From Dehalococcoidia bacterium (GTDB lineage Bacteria; Chloroflexota; Dehalococcoidia; UBA2979), in NCBI GenBank assembly GCA_009379925.1, contig WHSU01000001.1:1-64000 (forward strand): a stretch of 64,000 nucleotides of DNA. Direction: 5' to 3'. Below are positions 49,645 to 58,088 of this stretch, one piece after another. A program made the translations under genes and the position numbers. The notes beneath the pieces are model-generated. The model ran no database searches. It saw nothing but the letters and a program-made list of their open reading frames with translations, and was not told the origin of the DNA. Position 1 is the stretch's first letter. Each line of letters opens with the position of its first letter.

Positions 49645-50974
49645 GCGGTGGCTGGCTGTCCTTCTCGCCTGCGCGTGCACGGCGCTCGTCGCGACGCTAG
49701 GCCCGGAGGGGACACCGCGCGCAGACGCCTGCGCCTTTGACACCCGCACGCCCGAGACGTACGAGGCGGACTCCGGCCGCTCCGCGTACCTGCTGAGCGT
49801 GGACGCCGCGGCCGCGGACTTGCTCTTCCCCGGCGATAGCTACTTCGGGCTGCCCGCCATCGAGGCCGGTGGCCGCAACGACCGCATCCAGGGTCCACGA
49901 CGCATCCCGCCGCAGCTCCTGCGCGCCATCGGCTGGGTCGAGTCCGACCTCACGATGGCCTCGCGGTCCGTGCGCTTCGAGTCGATCGGGGCGGCGCTGG
50001 TGTCGTTCGACTGCGGGCACGGGGTGATGCAGGTGACCTCCGGCATGACGCTCCCGCTGGGCGACGGGGACCGGCCGTCCGGACGGCAGACCAGCGTCGC
50101 CACGCACTACGCCTACAACATCGCCAGGGGCGCCGCGATCCTCGCTGAGAAATGGAACCAGGCGCCGGAGATCCGCCCCATCGTGGGGACCGACACCGGC
50201 TCCGACCCAAACGTGCTGGAGAACTGGTACTACGCCGTCTGGGCGTACAATGGCTTCACCGGTCCCGGCTCCAACCAGAGCAATCACCCCCTGGACCCGT
50301 CCCTCGGGAGCTGGCCCCGCTCCGAGTACCGCTGCGACGGCACTCAATCGAGGAACCGCTACCCGTACCAGGAGATGGTGTGGGGCTGCGTGTCCAACCC
50401 GCCGTCTCGGGACGGCCGCGTGCTCTGGGCGGCGGTGGACATCTCCTACCCGGACTTCACCTCGCCGCGCTTCTTCGACGCGCTGGCGCCGGCAAACTTC
50501 AGCTTCCCCTACAGCGCCATGGACATCCCCACACCCCAGCCTGCGCACGTCGCGCAGCCCTCGTTGGTGGACGCCGGCGCCGTCGCGCGGTTGCTCGGGA
50601 CGCCGCGCCTGGATGTCACCAGCACGCCGATCACGATCCGCACCGCCGGTGCGCCGCAGCAACAGACGTTCACCGTGCCAGTTCGCAACGCCGGCGGCGG
50701 CATCCTCTCCTGGCAGGCCACCAGCAGCGCCAACTTCATCGTGCTCTCACCACCGGCGGGCGCGGCTGTGGGTCCCGACATCCGATGTACCTCGGGCGGC
50801 TGTCCCTCGGGCCAACTGACCGTGACGGTGAACCCCACGCTGCTTCCGGCGGCGCGCCAGAGCGGGACGATCACGATCTCGTCGCCTAACGGCGCCGGAC
50901 CGCCCGTCACGATCCGCGTCGAGGTCTTCGCGGACTTCGAGGTGGGTGTGCCGGGGACAAGCCGCGCACCGTAG
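49637..50974 (+). CDS. Secreted lytic-transglycosylase-like protein with BACON-like C-terminus
   Basis: A 445-residue protein. The signal peptide is RRWLAVLLACACTALVATLG. Residues about 85-230 resemble an SLT domain: PPQLLRAIGWVESDLT with candidate catalytic Glu102, then DCGHGVMQVTSGM and ENWYYAVWAYNGF. The middle is variable, and residues about 340-435 form an Ig/BACON-like beta-domain (LDVTSTPITIRTAGAPQQQTFTVPVRNAGGGILSWQA). GTG start at 49637 overlaps the preceding stop. It may cleave or bind peptidoglycan or a similar glycan; the transglycosylase call is by motif only. Confidence 0.75.
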   Translation: MLRRWLAVLLACACTALVATLGPEGTPRADACAFDTRTPETYEADSGRSAYLLSVDAAAADLLFPGDSYFGLPAIEAGGRNDRIQGPRRIPPQLLRAIGWVESDLTMASRSVRFESIGAALVSFDCGHGVMQVTSGMTLPLGDGDRPSGRQTSVATHYAYNIARGAAILAEKWNQAPEIRPIVGTDTGSDPNVLENWYYAVWAYNGFTGPGSNQSNHPLDPSLGSWPRSEYRCDGTQSRNRYPYQEMVWGCVSNPPSRDGRVLWAAVDISYPDFTSPRFFDALAPANFSFPYSAMDIPTPQPAHVAQPSLVDAGAVARLLGTPRLDVTSTPITIRTAGAPQQQTFTVPVRNAGGGILSWQATSSANFIVLSPPAGAAVGPDIRCTSGGCPSGQLTVTVNPTLLPAARQSGTITISSPNGAGPPVTIRVEVFADFEVGVPGTSRAP

Positions 50975-51091
50975 CGGCGTAGAAGAGGCCCGTATACGCG
51001 CCCAGCCGCCACCTATACTCGTCGCCAGCAGAGAGCCTCCTGGCGAACGGACGGCAGCGGCGGTCGCCTCGAAGATGACGAAGGAGCACCG

Positions 51092-51595
51092 ATGATTCGA
51101 GGATGGATCGACTCGATCCGCCGCAACCACGGCCTGGAGCACGCGACCGTGACGATCCTGCTCGCGCGCCACGGCCCTCGCCGCATGGCGGGCCGCGCCG
51201 CCTCCAATGGCTTCTACATCATCGGCGATGTCGACGAGGCGGAGTTGAACGCCTGCGCGCGCGAGGCGTTAGCGCGCATGCAACGCGGCGAGGAGGGGCT
51301 GGCGGTTTCGCCCCTCTGCGGGACGAACATCGCCGTCACGGGTTTCATGACCGCCGCGGCCACCGCGGCGGTCTTGCGCCGGGGCAAGCTCCGCGAGCGC
51401 TTCGGCGACGCCTTCACCGCCGCGATGGTGGGCGTGGTGCTCGCCCAGCCCGTAGGCCGCATGGTGCAGGAGCACCTGACCACTCGAGGCGACCTCCAGG
51501 GCATCGAACTGGTGGGGACGCGCTCGATCCTGCCCGGGATCAAGAAGGTCTACACGGCCCCGCGCCCGGCGCCGGCCACGCCTCCCGTCTCCTGA
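51092..51595 (+). CDS. DUF6391-like protein
   Basis: A 167-residue protein. IRRNHGLEHATVTILLAR, SNGFYIIGDVDEAELNACAREALARMQRGEEGLAVSPLCGTNIAVTG match a conserved family of unknown function found mostly in Chloroflexota and cyanobacteria. One or two short hydrophobic stretches (FMTAAATAAVL, AAMVGVVLAQPVG) suggest membrane association. ATG 51092 with AAGGAG upstream. Stand-alone on the plus strand. No function is known. Confidence 0.75.
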   Translation: MIRGWIDSIRRNHGLEHATVTILLARHGPRRMAGRAASNGFYIIGDVDEAELNACAREALARMQRGEEGLAVSPLCGTNIAVTGFMTAAATAAVLRRGKLRERFGDAFTAAMVGVVLAQPVGRMVQEHLTTRGDLQGIELVGTRSILPGIKKVYTAPRPAPATPPVS

Positions 51596-51634
51596 GGGAC
51601 GGACACCGCCTGCGCGTCGCGAGGTGGGACGTCG

Positions 51635-52588
51635 CTACGCCGCGAGCATGCGGGGCTGCTGGCGCCGGGACGCCTGCCGCCCGAGCAGCCGCACGAAGGC
51701 GCGGAGCAGCTCCGGGTCGTACGCGCCGACGTCCGTCGCCATCTCGCTGAGCAGCGCGTACACGTCCGACTCACCTCCGGAGGCGCAGAGCAGCGATAAG
51801 CGCGCCGCAATGGCTACGGAACGGGCCGCGAAGGGCATCGCGCCGCCGGCCAGTCCCGCCGGGTAGCCCTCGCCGTCCAGCCGCTCGTGATGGGAGAGCG
51901 CGGCCGCCTGCGTCGACTCACGGGTCACACCCATGCGCCGCGTCACCGCCAGCGAACGGCCGGGGTGCTCCCGCAGCATGTCGTCGGGTGCGCCCGCCTC
52001 GGGTGCCAGCAGCGCCTCGAACGGCTGCCCGCTCATCCCGATGTCCGCGAAGACGCCACCCACCGCCAGCGCGCCCAGGCGGTCGACGGCCCGTATCCCG
52101 GTCTCGTGCCCCAGCAACAGCGCGTACAACGAGGTGCGCGCCATGTGCACCGGCAGCGACGGCTCACCCCCGCCGGCGGTCGCCAGTAAAGCGTCCGCGG
52201 TCCGCGGCGACCGCAACACGAAGTGCGCACACTCGTCGATGGCCGCCATCAACCCCGCCGGGATGGCCCGCTCGTCTAGGTGCTGGAGCAGGTCCGCCAC
52301 CTCGTACGTGAGCGCGCGGTGGAGCGCCCACGCGCGGTGCGCCGGCGACACCGAGTCGGTGACGGCGATGCGGTGCAGGTGGTGCCGGAGGTAGAGCCGC
52401 AGCGCCGGGACATCGTCGCGCAGGATGAGCACCTGCCCGGCCTCGTGCGCCCCCAGCGCCCTCGGATGGACGCGCGCACCGCCCGTATCGAACAGTGGGA
52501 ACGCGGGGATCCGGTACAGCGAGAAGATCCCCGCCGGGACCTCGATACTCTCGCGGTCCGGCAGTCGTTCGAGGGCGATCGGCGCCAT
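51635..52588 (-). CDS. HD-GYP-like domain protein, degenerate metal site
   Basis: A 317-residue protein with a HD-GYP-like C-terminus. SHHERLDGEGYPAGLAGG is the GYP signature, and EHPGRSLAVTRRMG the second His motif. The HD motif, normally HDIGK, reads FADIGMSG here, so the first metal His is Ala, and the late Asp motif (VADxxDA) reads IAARLSLL. The enzyme is probably not an active c-di-GMP phosphodiesterase, though it could bind the ligand. The N-terminal 150 residues are not recognised. ATG 52588 with GGAGGG upstream is preferred over 52606. Confidence 0.8.
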   Translation of the reverse strand: MAPIALERLPDRESIEVPAGIFSLYRIPAFPLFDTGGARVHPRALGAHEAGQVLILRDDVPALRLYLRHHLHRIAVTDSVSPAHRAWALHRALTYEVADLLQHLDERAIPAGLMAAIDECAHFVLRSPRTADALLATAGGGEPSLPVHMARTSLYALLLGHETGIRAVDRLGALAVGGVFADIGMSGQPFEALLAPEAGAPDDMLREHPGRSLAVTRRMGVTRESTQAAALSHHERLDGEGYPAGLAGGAMPFAARSVAIAARLSLLCASGGESDVYALLSEMATDVGAYDPELLRAFVRLLGRQASRRQQPRMLAA

Positions 52589-52660
52589 GCATCCCTCCGC
52601 CTGCATGGTCGCGCGGTGGAGGCGGTCCGGGGATCGGGGATTCCCTGACGGACCCGCGGC

Positions 52661-53365
52661 CTAGAGGAGCCGGGCCTGCTCGGCTGGTGGGGCCGTCTCG
52701 CGCAGGCAGTCCGGGTCGTCGTACTCGACGGAGTTCACGCGGCTGGAGACCGGCGTGGCCAGCAGGACGCCCGTCGGCGCAGGTCCGAGGAGGTCGCGCA
52801 GCACTCGGGGCGCCTGGCGCGAGTAGAGCCACGCATCCGCGGCCTCCTGGTCGCCCAGGATCACCGGCATGCGGTCATACACCGCCGCCACGTCCGCGCT
52901 CGCCTCGGTGGTCACGATGGTGAACGTGGTCTGCGTCCCGCCCCGCGGGAGGGGCGCATCCGAAGCCAGCCCGGCGAAGAGCAGCGGCTGCCCGTCCGTG
53001 CGGTGGAACCAGTAGGGGCGCCGCTCGCGGCCGGCGGTCGCCCACTCGAAGAAGCCGTCCGCCGGGACGATGCACCGTCCCGACTCGAACGCCTCCCGGA
53101 ACGCCGGACGCTCGGCCAGCGTCTCCGCACGGGCGTTGATGTGCCTCGCGGCATCGCCGCGACTCGACCAGCCATTCACCAGGCCCCACGTCGCCAGGAC
53201 CGCGTGACGCTCCTCGCGGCGCTCTCGCGCGATCCAGTGCTCCTGCATCGGCGCGATGTTCCAGCGCGGCCGGTAGCTCTCTTCGACTAGTTCCTCGACG
53301 GGCACACCGAGCAGTGCGGCGACGCGGTCGCGGTTCTCCTCGGTGAGTGTGAAGCGCCCGCACAT
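52661..53365 (-). CDS. SOS response-associated peptidase (SRAP/YedK/HMCES family)
   Basis: A 234-residue protein starting MCGRFTLTEE, where Cys2 forms a covalent crosslink with abasic sites in single-stranded DNA. Other family residues are RWNIAPMQ, NARAETLAERPAFREAF, RCIVPADGFFEW, and VYDRMPVIL with the conserved His replaced by Pro-Val. The usual RMPVIL is normally followed near HxR; not all catalytic residues can be checked here. ATG 53365 must be used, since the N-terminal Cys has to follow Met directly. Divergent from the flippase-like gene. Confidence 0.9.
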   Translation of the reverse strand: MCGRFTLTEENRDRVAALLGVPVEELVEESYRPRWNIAPMQEHWIARERREERHAVLATWGLVNGWSSRGDAARHINARAETLAERPAFREAFESGRCIVPADGFFEWATAGRERRPYWFHRTDGQPLLFAGLASDAPLPRGGTQTTFTIVTTEASADVAAVYDRMPVILGDQEAADAWLYSRQAPRVLRDLLGPAPTGVLLATPVSSRVNSVEYDDPDCLRETAPPAEQARLL

Positions 53366-53462
53366 CGCCGCAGTGTACGAGGGGCGCGTGGTGGGCTCGA
53401 CGCTCAGGTAGCATCGCAGTCCAGATGTCCGCCCCCACTCACCGCCGAGACGAGGTGCGCAC

Positions 53463-54455
53463 GTGAGCCGCGGCACCGCGGTGCGGCTGGGCGTGCAGGT
53501 TGCCGTCTCCGCGCTCTTCGTGCTGCTCGCCGTGCGGGCCATCGACTACGGCGAGCTACGCGAGGCGGTCCGCGAGGCTGACCTGCGCTGGGTGCCCCCG
53601 GCCTTGTTGCTGTTCACCCTCGCCAAGTACGTGGACTCCTGGCGCTGGCGCTACCTGCTGCGGGGCGTCGATGCGCCCCCACAGCCCGCGCTGTTCGGCG
53701 CCTTCCTGATCGGCAACTTCGTGAACAACGTGCTCCCGCTGCGGGCGGGCGACGTGGCGAAGATCCAGGTGCTCGCCAACCGCTACGGCACTCCGCGCTC
53801 CAGCCTGGCGTCCTCGGTCTTCGTCGCGGAGGCCACCCTCGATGCGGTGACGTTCGTGCTGTTCCTCATCCCGCTCCTGACCTTCACGGAGCTGGGCGAC
53901 ATCCCGCAGATCACCCGCGCCGCGGTCCTCGTGCTGGTCACACTCGCCGTGCTGGCCGCGGCGGGCGCGCTCGCCCTGGCGCGCCACGGGCACCGCCTGC
54001 CCGTGCCCAGACCGTGGCATGAGGCGCTCGAGGCGAGCCCCGGCCAGATCGAGGAGGGACTGCACGCGCTGCGATCCCTCCCGCGCGCGATGGGCGCCGT
54101 GGCGCTCTCCGTCCCGCCGTGGCTGCTGGAGGCGGGCACGTTCGGCCTCGTGGGCCTCGCCTTTGGACTGGAGCCCGGCTACCCGACCTTTGTGACGGCG
54201 ATGATCGCGGCGAACGTCGCCGTCGCGGTCCCGCTGGGGCTGTGGAACATCGGACCGTACGAGGTGCTGGTCTCCGCGGTGCTGATCGCCGCGGGCGTGA
54301 GCGCGACCGTCGCGCTCTCCTACGCGGTCGCGGTGCATCTGCTGGTCAACCTCTGGATCAACGTCGTGGGCCTCGTCACGCTGTGGGTCATGCGGATCAG
54401 CCCGCGTGACGTGCTGCGCGGCCCCGGTGGTCGGCGGCCGGAGCCGGTGCGATGA
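53463..54455 (+). CDS. LPG_synthase_TM/flippase-like membrane protein
   Basis: A 330-residue protein with about eight hydrophobic segments. LFTLAKYVDSWRWRYLLRGV, LIGNFVNNVLPLRAGDVAKIQVLANR and ASSVFVAEATLDAVTFVLFLIPLL match the UPF0104 / lysylphosphatidylglycerol synthase TM family. It lacks the soluble synthase domain, so it is more likely a lipid flippase-like protein. GTG start at 53463. It is coupled to the next gene by an ATGA overlap. The substrate is unknown. Confidence 0.85.
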   Translation: MSRGTAVRLGVQVAVSALFVLLAVRAIDYGELREAVREADLRWVPPALLLFTLAKYVDSWRWRYLLRGVDAPPQPALFGAFLIGNFVNNVLPLRAGDVAKIQVLANRYGTPRSSLASSVFVAEATLDAVTFVLFLIPLLTFTELGDIPQITRAAVLVLVTLAVLAAAGALALARHGHRLPVPRPWHEALEASPGQIEEGLHALRSLPRAMGAVALSVPPWLLEAGTFGLVGLAFGLEPGYPTFVTAMIAANVAVAVPLGLWNIGPYEVLVSAVLIAAGVSATVALSYAVAVHLLVNLWINVVGLVTLWVMRISPRDVLRGPGGRRPEPVR

Positions 54456-54766
54456 GCGATGCGCCCGAGGCCGCCGGACACGTCGTGCTCCTCACCAGGT
54501 GGCACTTCCCATCGATGCGGGTGATGCCGCGACAGTTCTGGCGCATCCGCACGCTCGACCGCGCGACCAGGTACGTGCCGGGGTGCCTGTGGGTCCATCG
54601 ATGGGCTTCGCGGCGCTCGCTGCTGCTGACCAGCGCGTGGGTGGATGCTGAGGCAGCGGCGCGGTGGCTCGCCTCGGACCGGTTCGCCGAGTTCGACCGG
54701 ACTGCCCGTGCGGTCCCCGGCGTCCGAGCGGACGTCGACTGGCTCGTCGAGCGGACGCCACGTTAA
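54452..54766 (+). CDS. Small protein of unknown function
   Basis: A 104-residue protein: HVVLLTRWHFPSMRVMPRQFWRIRTLDRATRYVPGCLWVHRWASRRSLLLTSAWVDAEAAARWLAS. The pattern of a strand, a helix, and W/R-rich core recalls small ferredoxin-like monooxygenase-type (ABM/CrtA-like) folds, but no catalytic residue is confirmed. ATG 54452 overlaps the membrane-protein stop as ATGA. The phoB gene follows after 54 bases, with a TTAACA over its stop. Confidence 0.65.
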   Translation: MSDAPEAAGHVVLLTRWHFPSMRVMPRQFWRIRTLDRATRYVPGCLWVHRWASRRSLLLTSAWVDAEAAARWLASDRFAEFDRTARAVPGVRADVDWLVERTPR

Positions 54767-54820
54767 CAATCGGGAGGGCTATTGCAAGGCCGTTCCGTTA
54801 ATCTGTGCGCAGGAGGCAGC

Positions 54821-55522
54821 ATGTCCACGGTCCTCGTCGTCGAGGATGACCAGAGCATCCTCGACGCGGTCGAGTTCAACCTGCAGCGTGACGGCCATGA
54901 GGTGCTCACGGCCGCGGACGGCGTTGCCGGGCTAGAACTCGCACGCGAGCGGCAGCCCGACCTGGTGGTGCTGGACATCATGCTTCCGCGCATGTCCGGC
55001 CTCGATGTCTGCCGCATCCTTCGGGAAGAACAGGTGGCGGTGCCGATCCTGATGCTCACCGCGCGCGGCGGCGAGGCAGACAAGGTCCAGGGACTGGACC
55101 TGGGCGCCGACGATTATGTCACCAAGCCATTCTCGATGCGCGAGCTGCGCGCCCGCGTCTCCTCCATGCTGCGCCGCGACCAACTGTCGCGGGCTGCCGG
55201 CGTGGACGGCCAGGAAGAGGCGGAGTTGCTGCAGGGCGGCGACGTGCGCCTGGACGCGCGGGCGCACGAGGTGTGGCGCGGCGAAATGCCGGTGCGGCTG
55301 CGCCCGCGCGAGTTCGCCCTCCTGGAGTTCCTGATGCGGAACCCGGGCCAGGTCCTGACCCGCGAGATGATCCTGGAGCGTGTCTGGGGCTACTCGTACG
55401 GCGGCGAAACGCGCACCGTGGACGTCCACATGCGCTGGCTGCGCGAGAAGATCGAGGACGACCCCGCGAACCCGCAGCATCTGCAGACGGTCCGGGGCGT
55501 CGGCTACAAGTTCGTCCCATGA
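54821..55522 (+). CDS. phoB: OmpR/PhoB-family response regulator
   Basis: A 233-residue regulator. The receiver domain has LVVEDDQSILDAVEFNL, phosphoacceptor Asp52 in LVVLDIMLPRMSG, and LTARGGEADKVQGLDLGADDYVTKPF with the conserved Lys. The DNA-binding winged helix ends with TRTVDVHMRWLREKIEDDPANPQHLQTVRGVGYKF. ATG 54821 with AGGAGG 4 bases upstream. It overlaps phoR by ATGA. Neighbouring pst genes support a phosphate-starvation role, so PhoB is the best name; the alternative PhoP is equivalent. Confidence 0.93.
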   Translation: MSTVLVVEDDQSILDAVEFNLQRDGHEVLTAADGVAGLELARERQPDLVVLDIMLPRMSGLDVCRILREEQVAVPILMLTARGGEADKVQGLDLGADDYVTKPFSMRELRARVSSMLRRDQLSRAAGVDGQEEAELLQGGDVRLDARAHEVWRGEMPVRLRPREFALLEFLMRNPGQVLTREMILERVWGYSYGGETRTVDVHMRWLREKIEDDPANPQHLQTVRGVGYKFVP

Positions 55523-56748
55523 ACCCGGGGTGGCGGAGGGTGTTGGTACTGGTCGCCGCCGGCGCGGCTGCCGGCGTCGGCGCGCTGGTGGCGCCACCCC
55601 CGGTGGCCGCCGCGGTGGCCGTGCTCGCCGTCGTCGCCGCCGCGCTGCTGCTACCTCGAGGCCGCCCAGCCACCTCGGCGGCCGCCCCCGTGACGGCGGC
55701 CACTGTGCCGTCCGCAGACACGGCCTCCGTCGACGTCCAGGCCTCCGTCGGGCCCCTGCTCGAGGGGCTGTACGACGCCATCTTGCTCGTCGACGGCGAC
55801 GAGGTCGTGCGGGCGGCCAACCCAGCGGCAGAGCGCCTGCTGGGACGGCCCGCCGGCTCCCTCGTCGGCCAGTCCGTGATCCGCGCCACGCGCGACCACA
55901 ACCTGACGCAAGTCGCGCGGGAGGCCGCGGGCGAGGCGCGCGAGGTGGACGTGGAGGGTCGCCGCGTGATGCGCACGACGGCCTGGCGCGTGCAGACCGC
56001 CGGCATCGCCACCGTGCTCGTCATGGAGGAGTTGACCGAACTGCGTCGCGCTCAGCGGGCGCGTTCCGACCTCGTCGCCAACGTCTCCCACGAGCTGCGC
56101 ACGCCCATTGCCGCCGCCCTCGCCCTGGCCGAGACGCTCGAGGAGGGTGTGCCGGACGAGGCGCAGCGCGCGCGATTCCACCGGCAGCTGACGGAGGAGG
56201 TGACGCGGCTCGGGCGCATCGTGGAGCGGCTGCTGCACCTCTCGCGGCTGGAGCAGGCGGCCGAGGGCTTCGAGACTGAGGTCGTGGAGCCGAGCGACCT
56301 CCTCGAGACCGCCGCCACGCGCATCGCCCCGCTCGTGGGGACGGACCAGCGGCTGCACGTCGAACTGGGCGCAGCGCCACCGGTGCTCGCCGACCGCGAG
56401 CGGACGCTGGAGGTGCTGGCGAACCTGCTGGAGAACGCGCTGCGCTTCAGCCCGCCTGGCGGTACGGTCACGCTCCTGGCGGAGGCCGGCGACGGAGAGG
56501 TGTGCTTCGGGGTGCGCGACGAGGGCCCCGGCATCCTGCCGTCTGACCGTGCGAGGGTCTTCGAGCGCTTCTACACGGGCGACCGCTCGCGCGACCGCGA
56601 GGCGGTGGGGACTGGCCTGGGGCTCGCGATCGCCCGGCACATCGTGGCGCGCCTGGGCGGGCGGATCTGGGTCGGCGACAGCGAGCGCGGCGCGCGGCTG
56701 TGCTTCACGTTGCCGGTCGCGCCCGGCCCGGACGCCGCCTCGCGCTGA
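55519..56748 (+). CDS. phoR: PhoR-like sensor histidine kinase
   Basis: A 409-residue kinase. Two N-terminal hydrophobic segments (VLVLVAAGAAAGVGALVA, AVAVLAVVAAALLL) are followed by a PAS-like domain (LLEGLYDAILLVDGDEVVRAANPAAERLLG). The H-box is LVANVSHELRTPI with His191; the ATPase domain has LLENALRFSPPGG, DEGPGILPSDRARVFERFY and GTGLGLAIARHIV. The short membrane part with almost no periplasmic loop is typical of PhoR, which senses Pst/PhoU state rather than phosphate directly. ATG 55519 (ATGA overlap with phoB). Confidence 0.93.
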   Translation: MNPGWRRVLVLVAAGAAAGVGALVAPPPVAAAVAVLAVVAAALLLPRGRPATSAAAPVTAATVPSADTASVDVQASVGPLLEGLYDAILLVDGDEVVRAANPAAERLLGRPAGSLVGQSVIRATRDHNLTQVAREAAGEAREVDVEGRRVMRTTAWRVQTAGIATVLVMEELTELRRAQRARSDLVANVSHELRTPIAAALALAETLEEGVPDEAQRARFHRQLTEEVTRLGRIVERLLHLSRLEQAAEGFETEVVEPSDLLETAATRIAPLVGTDQRLHVELGAAPPVLADRERTLEVLANLLENALRFSPPGGTVTLLAEAGDGEVCFGVRDEGPGILPSDRARVFERFYTGDRSRDREAVGTGLGLAIARHIVARLGGRIWVGDSERGARLCFTLPVAPGPDAASR

Positions 56749-56793
56749 CCCTCCACGTCCGAGCCCTCCCCCGATCCCATCCTGATCGCAGTC

Positions 56794-56810
56794 TTAATCA
56801 GCCGTTAAAG
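56794..56810 (+). promoter_or_regulatory. Candidate Pho-box-like direct repeat upstream of pstS
   Basis: TTAATC at 56794-56799 and TTAAAG at 56805-56810 are direct repeats with an 11-base period, the spacing used by PhoB-like regulators on one face of the DNA. They lie between phoR and pstS. A similar TTAACA/TTAATC occurs upstream of phoB (54763, 54798), but at a different spacing. The assignment is inference. Confidence 0.45.
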
Positions 56811-56904
56811 GCGCGGGCTGATGCTGCGAGTACCCAGAGGTACGCGCCCGTCCAGCGCATTGCGGCGCCCGCGCACGAACTCCCCCCAAGGAGGATTGTC
56901 GACA

Positions 56905-57978
56905 GTGGTACGAAACCCCACGAAGCACCGACTGCCGCTGCTGTTCATGCTGATGGTGTCCGCGGTTGCGCTGTTCGCGGTCGGATGTGACGACGACGAC
57001 GGCGGCAACGGTTCCGGCAACGGTGGCACCACCTCCACGCCGGCCGGTAGCGACTCCACCTCGATGCCTGCGGGCAGCGACTCCACTTCAACCCCCATGG
57101 CTGGCGGCGAAATCGACTACGGCTCGCTGAGCGGCTCCGTCCGCGTCGACGGCTCGTCCACCGTGTTCCCGATCTCGGAGGCGGTCGCTGAGGAGTTCAG
57201 CCTGGTCTCGGACGTGCGCGCCAATGTGGCCTTCTCTGGCACCGGCGGCGGCTTCGAGAAGTTCTGCCGAGGCGAGATCGAGATCAGCGACGCCTCGCGC
57301 CCGATCCAGGATGATGAGGTTGCCGCCTGCGCCGCCAACGGCATCGAGGACATCGTCGAGATTCAGGTGGCCATCGACGCGCTGACGGTGATGGTGAACC
57401 CGGGCAACGACTTCGCCGAGTGTCTGACCATCGACGAGGTCAACAACATCTTCCGGGGCGACGGCGCCACCAACTGGAGCCAGGTCCGCGATGGCTTCCC
57501 GGACCAGCCGATCAGCTGGTACTACCCGGGCACGGACTCCGGCACCTTCGACTACTTCGTGGAGGCGGCCATCGAGGGCGTCGACGAGGAGGCCACGCAC
57601 CGCGGTGACGGCACGTCCTCCGAGGATGACAACATCCTGCTCCAGGGCATCGCGAACGACCCAAACGCCATCGGCTACTTCGGCTTCGCGTACTTCCTGG
57701 CGGCAGGCGACGAGCTGAAGGCGGTCGCGGTCGACGGCGGCGATGGCTGCGTCGAGCCGTCCTTCGACGCGGCGCTCGACGGCTCCTACCAGCCGCTGGC
57801 GCGCCCGATCTTCATCTACACCACGGAGACGCTGCTTGCCGAGCGGCCCGAGGTGCTGGGCTTCATCAACTTCTACCTCGAGAACCTGGGCGAGCTGGTC
57901 CCAGAGGTCGGGTACGTGACGATGCCGGAGGACCTGCACCAGGAACAGGTCGCCAAGATTGAGCCGTTCCTCCAGTAG
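56905..57978 (+). CDS. pstS: Phosphate-binding lipoprotein PstS
   Basis: A 357-residue lipoprotein. The lipobox is FAVGC with Cys28 as the acyl site, after a hydrophobic [12 protein letters not shown] Gly/Ser/Thr-rich linker with a repeated PAGSDSTS precedes the binding domain. This has [49 protein letters not shown] and [17 protein letters not shown], which carry the phosphate-binding loops. GTG 56905 has AAGGAGG upstream with a 10-base gap. First gene of the pst transport set. Confidence 0.94.
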   Translation: MVRNPTKHRLPLLFMLMVSAVALFAVGCDDDDGGNGSGNGGTTSTPAGSDSTSMPAGSDSTSTPMAGGEIDYGSLSGSVRVDGSSTVFPISEAVAEEFSLVSDVRANVAFSGTGGGFEKFCRGEIEISDASRPIQDDEVAACAANGIEDIVEIQVAIDALTVMVNPGNDFAECLTIDEVNNIFRGDGATNWSQVRDGFPDQPISWYYPGTDSGTFDYFVEAAIEGVDEEATHRGDGTSSEDDNILLQGIANDPNAIGYFGFAYFLAAGDELKAVAVDGGDGCVEPSFDAALDGSYQPLARPIFIYTTETLLAERPEVLGFINFYLENLGELVPEVGYVTMPEDLHQEQVAKIEPFLQ

Positions 57979-57997
57979 GCGAGGCGGCTTAGAATTC

Positions 57998-58029
57998 AGC
58001 CGGGTGGCGCAGGGCTGCGTCACCCGGCT
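57998..58029 (+). terminator. Hairpin between pstS and pstC
   Basis: A 14-pair stem (nine base pairs AGCCGGGTG/CACCCGGCT, a G-U, then CGCA/TGCG) with loop GGGC. No U-run follows. It is 20 bases after pstS. Such a hairpin can protect the upstream mRNA from 3' exonucleases or partly terminate, giving more PstS than transporter, a known pattern for binding proteins. Confidence 0.65.
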
Positions 58030-58088
58030 AGGCGATCCGAGTCCGGCGGTGCGGTCGGCACGCGGGTGCGACGGAGCGGGGAGCGCCT

